Shown piece by piece: positions 8,500-16,533 of a DNA stretch of 64,000 nucleotides (the stretch's first letter is position 1; the number at the start of each line of letters is the position of its first letter). The stretch lies in assembly GCA_016190665.1 (NCBI GenBank), contig JACPQD010000104.1, positions 186,001 through 250,000 on the forward strand. Reading direction: 5' to 3'. Below the pieces are notes generated by a model. That model searched no databases and was not told the DNA's origin. It saw nothing but the letters and a program-made list of their open reading frames with translations. Origin of the DNA: Chloroflexota bacterium (GTDB lineage Bacteria; Chloroflexota; Dehalococcoidia; JACPQD01). A program made the position numbers and the translations under genes.

Positions 8500-10200
8500 A
8501 TGTTCAGGAACAGGCATCTCATAGCGGTCAGTTGTCTCGCTATCCTGGGACTTCTGCTAGCGAGCTGCGCTCCAGCAGTGGCGCCCAGCGCTACACCGAA
8601 GGCCGCGGCTCCGCCGGCCGCGGCAGCGACGACCGCTGCGCCGTCGGCGCCAAAACCCGCGGCGCCCGCCCCAAGCCCCAAGCCAGCGACAGAACAGCCA
8701 AGATATGGTGGCATCTTGACGATCGGCATGGGCGGAGACCCGCCGAGCTTTGATATTCATCAGGAAGACACCAACTTCACCTTCGCGCTTACGGCGGCAA
8801 CTTATAACAACTTGCTGAAGCCGGACCCGGAATCGGCGGATTTCAAGCCAGTTGCTGATCTGGCAACGAGCTGGCAGGTTAGCACCGATGGTAAGGTCTA
8901 TACGTTCAATCTAGTTAAAGGGGCAAAGTTTCACGACGGCGCTCCCCTCACCGCCGAGGATGTGAAATTCTCTCTCGACAGAATCCGCGATCCTAAATTC
9001 GGGTTGGCGAAGAGCCCGAAACGGCAAGACCTCGCCGCGATCGCCATCATCGATGCCCCAGATGACTCCACCGCCAGGATCACGTTGAAGTACCCGCAGG
9101 CTTCCTTTATTCAGCTTATTGCCACTGTCTATCGCGCCATCATGCCCAAGCACGTGGTCCTGGAGAAGAAGCATGACATGAGGAAGACGGTGGTTGGGAG
9201 CGGCTCCTTTAAGTTCAAGGACTATGCCACCGGGGTCGGCTGGGAACTGGTGAAGAATCCTGACTATTTCGTCAAAGGGCGGCCCTATCTGGATGGGGTC
9301 AAGGCTTACATAATTGTGGACCCGTTCACAAGATTTGCCGCCCTCAGGACCAGGAACATCGTCTGGTGGGCGCCGTCACCTGTCATGACGGTGTCCCAGG
9401 CGAGGATCATTGAAGAGACGCTATCAGACAAGATAGCTCTTGACTGGCGGTTTCAGCCTTCCTGGTACGGCATGGTCTTCAATCTGACTAAGCCTCGATG
9501 GAACGACGTTCGGGTCCGACAGGCGGTCAGCATGACCTTTGACCGGAAGAGAATGGTGGCGGTGGGGCTGGAAGGAGCGGGCATAGTGGGCATGTCTGCC
9601 CAGCCGCCGGGAGAGTGGGCCCTCCCCGAGGCAGAGATGGAGAAGATGCCCGGCTACGCAAAGCCAGACCTGGAGGGCGCCAAGAAGCTGCTGGCCGAGG
9701 CAGGGTTCCCTAACGGGTTTAAGGCTGAGATACTGGTCAGAGGGATCACACCGCACCAGAATCTGGCTGTGCTTGTGAAAGATGTCGTCGCCGCCATCGG
9801 CATTGATCTCGACCTTAAGGTAGTGGAGACGACAACCTTTAAGGATATGCAGTTCAGGAAAGCCTTCGATGTTGAGATAGCCGGCCTGAGCTCTGCGGTC
9901 CTGGATCCCGATACTTACCTGGGGGACTGCTACGTAACTGGGTCTCCGAACAACTGGGGTTCGTACAATAATCCGTACTACGACGAGCTATACATGAAGC
10001 AGGTGCAGGCAGTTGACCCGGCGGAACGGCGCAAGATTGTCTGGGAGATGCAGAGGATTCTGTTGAGAGATGTTCCGATCGCCATAGCGTACTGGGTCAA
10101 GATCCCCTATGCCTGGTGGAAGGAGGTCAAGGGCTTTACTCCGCCGGTAGGCTGGACCCACGCCTACAATACGTACCAGGATATGTGGCTCGCCAAGTAA
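8500..10200 (+). CDS. Family 5 solute-binding lipoprotein D
   Basis: A 566-residue lipoprotein (lipobox LLASC, Cys23) with the same layout as the preceding gene and strong similarity to it ('TFDRKRMVAVGLEGAG', 'MQRILLRDVPIAIAYW'). ATG 8500 follows AAGGAGG; the frame is open to 8440 but that part has no signal-peptide character. The decayed fragment near 14459-14644 is most like this gene and lipoprotein C. It precedes a class III CoA-transferase and a thiolase-like gene, consistent with uptake of a compound that is then handled as a CoA thioester. Confidence 0.9.
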   Translation: MFRNRHLIAVSCLAILGLLLASCAPAVAPSATPKAAAPPAAAATTAAPSAPKPAAPAPSPKPATEQPRYGGILTIGMGGDPPSFDIHQEDTNFTFALTAATYNNLLKPDPESADFKPVADLATSWQVSTDGKVYTFNLVKGAKFHDGAPLTAEDVKFSLDRIRDPKFGLAKSPKRQDLAAIAIIDAPDDSTARITLKYPQASFIQLIATVYRAIMPKHVVLEKKHDMRKTVVGSGSFKFKDYATGVGWELVKNPDYFVKGRPYLDGVKAYIIVDPFTRFAALRTRNIVWWAPSPVMTVSQARIIEETLSDKIALDWRFQPSWYGMVFNLTKPRWNDVRVRQAVSMTFDRKRMVAVGLEGAGIVGMSAQPPGEWALPEAEMEKMPGYAKPDLEGAKKLLAEAGFPNGFKAEILVRGITPHQNLAVLVKDVVAAIGIDLDLKVVETTTFKDMQFRKAFDVEIAGLSSAVLDPDTYLGDCYVTGSPNNWGSYNNPYYDELYMKQVQAVDPAERRKIVWEMQRILLRDVPIAIAYWVKIPYAWWKEVKGFTPPVGWTHAYNTYQDMWLAK

Positions 10201-10273
10201 ATCACTACTCAGCTTCTGCGGAATCGTTCATGCCGGTTGATACCGGCGCCACCAAGGATGAAAACCATCGTTC

Positions 10274-10322
10274 TATACCCCGCACTGAGGTACGGGGTAT
10301 ACCGCGTACTTTAGTGCGCGGT
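10274..10322. repeat. Two tandem related hairpins (REP-like element)
   Basis: TATACCCCG (10274-10282) pairs perfectly with CGGGGTATA (10293-10301). Immediately after, ACCGCG (10301-10306) pairs with CGCGGT (10317-10322), extended inward by TAC/GTG. The two loops carry related sequence (ACTGAGGTA, TACTTTAGT). A third relative occurs at 14644-14667. They lie in the 176-bp gap between lipoprotein D and the CoA-transferase and could stabilise the mRNA end or be remnants of a small repeat family. Confidence 0.6.
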
Positions 10323-10376
10323 GTGTGTGCGAATTCCTATTTTCGTAGCAATTTGTGTCAAAAGAAGGGGAACGAA

Positions 10377-11540
10377 ATGGCCATCTGTCTGGAAGGTATC
10401 CGTGTGCTCGAGCTCGCCCGATATCAGGCGGGGCCTCGGTGCGGTCTCTTGCTGCGCGACCTCGGGGCTGAAGTAATCAAGATAGAGAATGTTGGCGGTG
10501 AAGATACGCGGGCGCTCGGCCCTTTTGTCGACGGAAACTCCATAACCTTCTCCCAGCGCAATCGTGGCAAGAAGGGCATCACTCTGAATCTGCGCAGCGA
10601 ACGGGGCAAGGAGATCTTCCGAGAGCTGGTGAAGCGATCCGACGTTATCCTGGAGAACTTTCGCCCTGGCGTCATGGATAAGATGGGGTTCGGCTATGAA
10701 TCCCTGCGTGAGCTAAATCCGCGCATAATACTGGTATCCGCCTCGGGCTTTGGTCAGTACGGGCCGTACCGAGACCGCCCGTCCTTCGATCCCATCGGTC
10801 AAGCCATGAGCGGCATCGCCCATCTTACCGGCGAAGATGCAGGCGGCGCCCCAATTCTGACGGCGGCTCCCATTGTCGACCGCAGCGCCGCCCTCCATGC
10901 CACCATAGGCGCCCTGGCGGCGCTCTTCCACCGCCAGATAACTGGTGAGGGACAGTGGGTGGAGGTCGCCCTCCTGGATACTGCTCTGACTCTCCTCGAC
11001 ATCGAAATCGCTGAATGGTACAGCTCTCGAACGGTGTCTGGGCGCACGGCAAGAATCGTCGCTTGCAAGGATGGAAGCGTCGTCATGCATCCCAGCCGCG
11101 CTCACCAATGGGTCAAGGTTTATCAGGTTATGGGACGCGATGATCTGGCCAACGATCCGGCCTTCGTCGGCCGTTCTGCTAGCAAGGAGCGCACCCAAAT
11201 GCGCCAGCAACTGCTGAGGGAGTGGGCAAAGGGCCAAACAGTAGCCGAGGTCGTAAGAATCATGGATGAGGCGGATGTGCCCTGCGGTCCCGTGCTCTCC
11301 GTCCCACAGGTGGTCGAAGACCCTCATTTGTGGGAGAGAAAGATCATGGTGCCGGTGGAGCCGGCGCCCGGGGCCAAGAGCGAGATGCTGGTGCCCGGGG
11401 AGACTATCAAGCTGTCCAAAGTCCCCTGGAAGCCGGGCCGCGCGCCAACTCCAGGTGAGCACAATCAAGAGGTCTACGGCGGACTACTGGGTTTGAGCGC
11501 AGACGAGATTGCGAAGCTTGCGCAAGAGGGGATCATCTAG
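10377..11540 (+). CDS. Class III (CaiB/BaiF family) CoA-transferase
   Basis: This 387-residue protein is a full-length family III CoA-transferase, which moves CoA between carboxylic acids. The N-terminal 'GLLLRDLGAEVIKIE', the 'ENFRPGVMDKMGFGYE' segment and the central 'FGQYGPYRDRPSFDPIGQA' are characteristic. Asp168 in 'APIVDRSAA' lines up with the catalytic Asp169 of formyl-CoA transferase. ATG 10377 follows GAAGGGG; the frame is open much further upstream, but that part covers the previous gene's end and hairpin repeats. The thiolase-like gene starts 3 bp after its stop, so the two are translationally coupled. Confidence 0.92.
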   Translation: MAICLEGIRVLELARYQAGPRCGLLLRDLGAEVIKIENVGGEDTRALGPFVDGNSITFSQRNRGKKGITLNLRSERGKEIFRELVKRSDVILENFRPGVMDKMGFGYESLRELNPRIILVSASGFGQYGPYRDRPSFDPIGQAMSGIAHLTGEDAGGAPILTAAPIVDRSAALHATIGALAALFHRQITGEGQWVEVALLDTALTLLDIEIAEWYSSRTVSGRTARIVACKDGSVVMHPSRAHQWVKVYQVMGRDDLANDPAFVGRSASKERTQMRQQLLREWAKGQTVAEVVRIMDEADVPCGPVLSVPQVVEDPHLWERKIMVPVEPAPGAKSEMLVPGETIKLSKVPWKPGRAPTPGEHNQEVYGGLLGLSADEIAKLAQEGII

Positions 11541-11543
11541 GGC

Positions 11544-12671
11544 ATGAACGGCATAAAAGATAAATGTGCCATCGTCGGGATTGGCGAGACGGAGTACTCC
11601 AGGGATTCCGGGCGATCGGAGCTCAGTCTCGCCCTTGAGGCTATCAGGGGAGCCGTTGACGATGCTGGACTGTCCCTGAAGGATATCGATGGTCTGTTTA
11701 AGTTTACGGTGGACTCTAACTCAGAAGAAGATGTGGTTAGCGGCCTGGGCATATCATGGATAAGAGCCTTCGGTCAGGTGAATCAGTTTGGCGGGGCGGC
11801 CTGCGGCCTGGTGGCGCACGCCGCCTGGGCGATAGTGACAGGCATGGCCAATTACGTCGTCTGTTTCCGCGCCCTGAACGGCCGCTCCGGCCGTCGCTAC
11901 GGCAGCGGCGCCCTTCACGCGCGTGGTGGTGAGGGCAACAACGCTTTCTCGGAGCCCTTTGGGCTGCTCGTGCCCGGGCAGCGCGCCGCCATGCAGGCGA
12001 GAAGGCACATGCATGAATATGGCACCACGAGCCGCCAGCTTGGCGCCATAGCCGTCGCCATCCGAAAGCACGCTTGCCTCAATCCCAGAGCGCTGATGTA
12101 TGGCCGGCCCATGACTCTCGAAGACCATCAGAATTCTCGGCTCGTCCACGACCCTTTGCGGCTTTTTGACATGTGCCTGGAGACCGACGGAGGCTGCGCC
12201 CTGGTAATCACCTCGGCGGAGCGGGCCAAAAACCTCAGACACAAGCCGGTCTATGTTATGGCGGCTGTCCAGGCCCTCGCGGGCAACGCGGCTGTAGACT
12301 ATGCGTCCTCCTCGGCTAGGCTCCTGGCTCCGCAAATCTTCGTCAGGGCGGGCGTCACCCCGCAGGAAGTAGATGTGGTAGGTCTTGTCGACCCCTTCAC
12401 CATCTCGGTGCTCGTGAAGCTGGAGGATTACGGCTTCTGCGGGAAAGGAGAAGGCGGCCCCTTCGTCGAGGGAGGAAGGATCGAGGTCGGGGGAGAACTG
12501 CCCGTCAACACGTCAGGCGGCGAGCTGTCGGAAGGCTATTTGCACGGGATGAATCTCTTCAATGAGGCCGTAAGGCAGCTCCGGGGAACGGCTTCCGCCC
12601 AGGTTACTAACGCCGAGGTTGCCCTGGTGGACAGCGGACCCGGCTTCGGCGCCGTGATCTTAAGGAGATAG
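11544..12671 (+). CDS. Thiolase-like (SCP2/acetyl-CoA acetyltransferase type) protein
   Basis: This 375-residue protein belongs to the thiolase superfamily branch often annotated as lipid-transfer protein or acetyl-CoA acetyltransferase. It opens with 'CAIVGIGETEYSRDSGRS', has the mid-region 'DMCLETDGGCALVITSAERA', and ends with 'GMNLFNEAVRQLRGTA' and 'VDSGPGFGAVILRR'. Members of this branch usually act with a DUF35 OB-fold partner; none is found here. A Cys in 'GGAACGLVAHA' is a candidate for the acyl-accepting residue, but I cannot align it with certainty. It is coupled to the CoA-transferase upstream, suggesting joint thioester chemistry. Confidence 0.85.
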   Translation: MNGIKDKCAIVGIGETEYSRDSGRSELSLALEAIRGAVDDAGLSLKDIDGLFKFTVDSNSEEDVVSGLGISWIRAFGQVNQFGGAACGLVAHAAWAIVTGMANYVVCFRALNGRSGRRYGSGALHARGGEGNNAFSEPFGLLVPGQRAAMQARRHMHEYGTTSRQLGAIAVAIRKHACLNPRALMYGRPMTLEDHQNSRLVHDPLRLFDMCLETDGGCALVITSAERAKNLRHKPVYVMAAVQALAGNAAVDYASSSARLLAPQIFVRAGVTPQEVDVVGLVDPFTISVLVKLEDYGFCGKGEGGPFVEGGRIEVGGELPVNTSGGELSEGYLHGMNLFNEAVRQLRGTASAQVTNAEVALVDSGPGFGAVILRR

Positions 12672-12717
12672 GCATGAGACCTCAAAGGCCGGAATCAATG
12701 AAGACGGAGGTCATACA

Positions 12718-14424
12718 ATGAAGCTGAAAAGGCGCTTCATGATCACAGCTTGCTTGACTGTCCTGGGACTCTTGCTGTTCGCCGGAGCCGGATGCGCCCC
12801 GGCGGCCGCGCCAGCCCAAGCGCCCGCAAGAGCGGCGACTCAGGCGCCGCCTACCGCGGCCCCCAAGCAGTCCCTGACCCCCAACCCCCAACCCCCATCC
12901 TCCTCCCCTAAGCCGGCCGCGGACCAACCGAGATACGGCGGCATCCTGCCCGTGGCCCTCTATGCGGAACCGCCAAGCCTGGACCTGCATCAGCACCAGA
13001 TCATCGCCTCTCGCATGGCGGCCATCCCCGCCTATGATACCCTGCTGGAGACCAACCCTTTGAAGCAGGACGAGATCATTCCCGACCTGGCGGAAAGATA
13101 TGACGTAACCAAGGATGGCCTGGAATACACCTTCCGCCTCCAGAAGGGCGCCAAGTTCCACGATGGCAGCCCCTTGACCGCAGAGGACGTCAAATACACC
13201 CTGGAGAGGTTGCGTAATCCGCCGCGCGGAGTCCTGAGCCCCAGAAGGACGCTTCTGGCCTCAATCGATCGGATCGACACTCCTGACGCCAGTACGGTAA
13301 GAATCGTCACCAAGTACCCGGACGCCAGCTTCATAAGCGCTCTCTCCTTGAGCCACCATGTCGTCTACCCGAGGAAGGTGGTGGAAGAGAAGGGCGATAT
13401 GAAGAAGACGGTCATGGGCACGGGCCCCTTCAAGTTCGTCAGGTACGACACCGGCGTTATCGTTCAGTACGTCAAGAACGCCGACTACTTCCGCAAGGGG
13501 CGCCCCTACCTCGACGGACTGACCTTGTACATCATCACCGACCCCACCACTGGCTTCGCCGCTTTCCGCACTGGCCGGGTGTTGCTCACGTCCCAGGGCA
13601 GCGGCGGCCTGAACGCGGTCAGGGCGGAGATTACGGAGAGGGAGCTCAAAGGGAAGGCTCGCCCGCTGAAATACGTGACGCAGATGAACACCTTCGTCCT
13701 CATCAACGTGTCCCGAAAACCTCTGGATGATGTCAGGGTGCGCCGCGCCTTGCACCTGGCCGCCGACCGTCAGGCTATCATGAAGACAGTCTGGCCGGGC
13801 GACTGGCTGATGTCGCTTTTCTTTGTTCCCGAACCCTACGGCAAGTGGGGCTTCTCCAATGAGGAGATATCGAGGCTTCCCGGATACAGGCCGGACAAGA
13901 CTGCGGACGTTGAAGAGGCAAAGAAACTCCTGGCCGATGCCGGCCACGGCAAGGGGCTCTCATTGAGCATACTCTCTCGAACCATCGGTACTCACGTCCG
14001 CACCGTGGAGATGCTGCGCGAGCAGTACAAGGCGATTGGCGTCGATCTGAAGCTGGAGATGCTGGACACCGCCGTCTGGACCGACCGCAAAGCCAAAGAG
14101 AACTATGAGCTGCTGATCGATCCCTGGAGCGTGCACGCCGACGACCCGTCCGTCTGGCTGGAGAACATTCTCAGCCCTGACATCAGTTTCAAGGACAACC
14201 AGCTTGACCAGTGGCGGAAGGAGCAGGCCAGAATCCTTGACTTTGCAGAGCGCAAGAAGCTGGTCCGCCAGATCGAGCTCCGGCTACTGGAGCTGTTGCC
14301 TGTTGTGCCCAGCCTGAGGGGCGGGTACGACACCATGGGCGTTTGGGAAAACGTCAAGAACTATCCGGCGCCAATCGGCACCTGGAGCTCCCACAAGTAC
14401 ACGGAGGTCTGGCTGGGAGGCTAG
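12718..14424 (+). CDS. Family 5 solute-binding lipoprotein E
   Basis: A 568-residue lipoprotein. The signal peptide ends with AGAGC (Cys26), a slightly atypical lipobox compared with the LLASC of its neighbours. The spacer is unusually rich in Pro, Ala and Gln. The binding fold shows 'TAEDVKYTLERLRNPPRG' and 'DVRVRRALHLAADRQA'. ATG follows CGGAGG. It is the first of three binding-protein loci (this gene, 18612, and a remnant at 22026) that alternate with the four UGSC selenoprotein genes. Substrate unknown. Confidence 0.9.
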   Translation: MKLKRRFMITACLTVLGLLLFAGAGCAPAAAPAQAPARAATQAPPTAAPKQSLTPNPQPPSSSPKPAADQPRYGGILPVALYAEPPSLDLHQHQIIASRMAAIPAYDTLLETNPLKQDEIIPDLAERYDVTKDGLEYTFRLQKGAKFHDGSPLTAEDVKYTLERLRNPPRGVLSPRRTLLASIDRIDTPDASTVRIVTKYPDASFISALSLSHHVVYPRKVVEEKGDMKKTVMGTGPFKFVRYDTGVIVQYVKNADYFRKGRPYLDGLTLYIITDPTTGFAAFRTGRVLLTSQGSGGLNAVRAEITERELKGKARPLKYVTQMNTFVLINVSRKPLDDVRVRRALHLAADRQAIMKTVWPGDWLMSLFFVPEPYGKWGFSNEEISRLPGYRPDKTADVEEAKKLLADAGHGKGLSLSILSRTIGTHVRTVEMLREQYKAIGVDLKLEMLDTAVWTDRKAKENYELLIDPWSVHADDPSVWLENILSPDISFKDNQLDQWRKEQARILDFAERKKLVRQIELRLLELLPVVPSLRGGYDTMGVWENVKNYPAPIGTWSSHKYTEVWLGG

Positions 14425-14458
14425 TACAACGTAACATCGATTTATGCGTACGGTGGGT

Positions 14459-14644
14459 GGAGCCGATATTCACCAGGAGGAATCGTCTTTCACCTATGCC
14501 ATCACGGCGTCAACCTACAACACCCTGCTGAAACCGGACCCCAACGCCTGGCCAGAGTTCAAACCGGTGCCCAGCCTGGCAACAAGCTGGCAGGTCAGCG
14601 CTGACGGCAAAGCCTATTCTCGGTGCCAGGATGCTTCGTTCTAA
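14459..14644 (+). pseudogene. Decayed fragment of a family 5 solute-binding protein
   Basis: The frame ending at 14644 reads 'ADIHQEESSFTYAITASTYN' followed by 'LLKPDPNAW' and 'LATSWQVSADGKAY'. This matches roughly residues 80-150 of lipoproteins C and D but has no signal peptide before it and no binding domain after it. It starts about 35 bp after the stop of lipoprotein E. It is a leftover of another binding-protein copy, so the locus grew by duplication and has lost at least one unit. Confidence 0.8.
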
Positions 14645-14751
14645 CGCCGCGCTGAAGTACGCGGCGTAGACATCTCGGAGACCCCGCACTGACGTCTGAG
14701 GTTACAGAAAACCTTTTTCATGCTTCGTGGCGTCCCGATCGCAACGGGACG
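14644..14751. repeat. Hairpins between lipoprotein remnant and first UGSC gene
   Basis: ACGCCGCG (14644-14651) pairs perfectly with CGCGGCGT (14660-14667) around CTGAAGTA, a relative of the hairpins at 10274-10322. ACCCCGCACTGACGTC (14681-14696) resembles the left arm of the 10274 hairpin (ACCCCGCACTGAGG). A third stem, CGTCCCG (14731-14737) with CGGGACG (14745-14751), lies just before the ribosome-binding site of the first UGSC gene. Confidence 0.55.
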
Positions 14752-14780
14752 TGAATTCTTAAGGAGGGGAACCAGAGATA

Positions 14781-16424
14781 ATGGCGACTGGCAACTCAGT
14801 GAAGGTCCAGATTGAAGTGGTGAACCCGGTGGCTGAGGTGCGCCCGAAGGCGGTGATGCCGGCGCGCCGCCTTGGCACTATCAATGGCAAGAAAATAACG
14901 CTCTGGTGGAACACGAAGTCGCATGGAGAGATAGCTCTGAACGCCGCCGCGGAGGCTCTTCAGCGGAAGTTCCCGGACGCCACTTTCAAACTCTTTACGC
15001 GTCAGTGGGCGCACGCGCCGGGACCCTATGAGGTAGTGAGGGAAAACGGCTCCGATGCGGTAATCGCGAGCACTGCTGACTGAGGGGCCTGCTCGTCGTG
15101 GCTTGCCCACGACTGTGTGGAGTTCGAGAGGATGGGCATCCCCGCCGTGGGCATCGTATCTGCCGGGTTTATTCCCAGTTGGGAGGCGCGAGGTCGCGCC
15201 ATGGGACTGGACGCCCTCTCCAGAGTCGTAGTCGGCCCGCCTCTGACGGAGATATCCCCTGAGCGTGTTCGCGATGAGATACTGGCGCGGGTTGACGACT
15301 TCGTCAGAGCGCTCACCGAGCAGCCGAAGGTTGCCGCCAGGTCGCCGGCAGCTTCGGAGCCGTTGCTGGAGTACCAGGGTGAGGACCTCCTGGTCGCTGA
15401 ACGCAATTTCAACAGGGACTTCCTCGACCGCGGCTGGGGCGACGGCTTTCCCCTCATTCCTCCATCGCTGGAAGCGGTTGAGTCCATGCTCAAAGGAACG
15501 TCTCGCAAACGTGATGAAGTGGTGGTTGTTATGGACCCGGGGAAGGGAATTGCCACCGTGGAGAAGATCGCCATCAACTGCGTGATGGCTGGCTGCAGCC
15601 CGGACCACCTGCCGGTGCTGATCGCCGCTGTGGAGGCCATGCAGGAGCCAGAGTTCGACCTGACGATGGTGGCCCAATCCACGGGGCCGCAGGCGCCGCT
15701 GCTGGTGATAAATGGCCCCATAAGGAAAGAGATCGGGATCAATTCGGGGCGCTGCGCTCTTGGTCCGGGCGTCCAGTCTCGAGTCAACACAGTAGTAGGC
15801 AGAGCTACGCGTCTTATTATGATGAACGTCGGCCAGGACTATCCAGGCGTCATGGACATGGACACTATTGGCTCTCCAAACAAGTACAGCATGTGTATGG
15901 GAGAGAACGAGGAGGCCAACCCCTGGGAGCCGTTGCACGTTGAGCGCGGCTTTCGCCCTGACGAGAGCACGGTCACCGTTTTCCCTTGCGGAAGCCATGT
16001 CGATGTGGCCGACCTGGTGAGCTGTACCGCCGAGGCTGTACTGACGACTTTTGCTTACACGGCGGACGCTCCTTTGACGCCGTCATGGAGCTGGCTCCGG
16101 CCGGAGGGCCTGGACATGGAGCCGCTCATGATTATCTGTCCTGACCACGCCCGAATCATTGCTGAAGAGGGGTGGACCAAAAACGACATCAGACGTTTCA
16201 TGTTCCACAACTCCCGGGTCCCCCTCCGAGTGCTGAAAAAACCCACCAGGCCCGGCGCCGTGGCGCCGGGCTGGAAGTGGCTACTGGACCGGCCCGACGA
16301 CACGATGGTGCCTCTTGTCCGGGACCCCAAGGACTACCACATCGTGGTGGTTGGAGCGGATTCGGGGAAATCGGCCTATGTTTGGGACTGGGGAGAGCCA
16401 GTCACCAAACCGATACGGTTTTGA
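14781..16424 (+). CDS. UGSC-family selenoprotein 1 (in-frame UGA read as Sec101)
   Basis: Two reading-frame segments, 14781-15083 and the continuation from 15084, are in the same frame and separated only by TGA at 15081-15083. Read through, the protein has 547 residues. The N-terminal part ends 'VIASTAD', then Sec101-Gly-Ala-Cys-Ser and 'SWLAHDC...GIPAVGIV', the organisation of the UGSC family, named after its Sec-Gly-Ser-Cys motif. A second domain (about 190-547, 'FLDRGWGDGFPLIPP', 'SPNKYSMCMGENEE', 'PVTKPIRF') I cannot assign. A hairpin follows the UGA. The downstream segment has no ribosome-binding site of its own. The alternative is a nonsense mutation, which four parallel cases make unlikely. 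ATG 14781 lies about 11-14 nt after AAGGAGGGG. Confidence 0.85.
15095..15113 (+). promoter_or_regulatory. Candidate bacterial SECIS hairpin, UGSC gene 1
   Basis: GTCGTGG (15095-15101) pairs with CCACGAC (15107-15113) around the loop CTTGC. The loop begins 18 nt after the UGA at 15081-15083, within the 16-37 nt reported for bacterial SECIS elements. If the last G-C pair opens, the loop starts with G, as SelB-bound loops usually do. Eighteen bases (TCGTGGCTTGCCCACGAC) are identical at the same place in genes 2 and 3, including the synonymous sites. Confidence 0.55.
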
Positions 16425-16533
16425 CATCCATCAGCATTCGGCCGACAGCCGACAGCCGTCTGACCCGTCCGACATGTCAGACACGTCAGACAGTCAGGAA
16501 TGCCTGTCCCACCCTTCGAAAGGAGACGCACAA

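Noticed and set aside
14781-15083. UGSC N-terminal segments as separate ~100-residue proteins, with the 3' segments as independent genes
   Set aside because: The 3' segments have no ribosome-binding site, the frame is kept exactly, and the break is always the same codon (TGA) in four paralogues.
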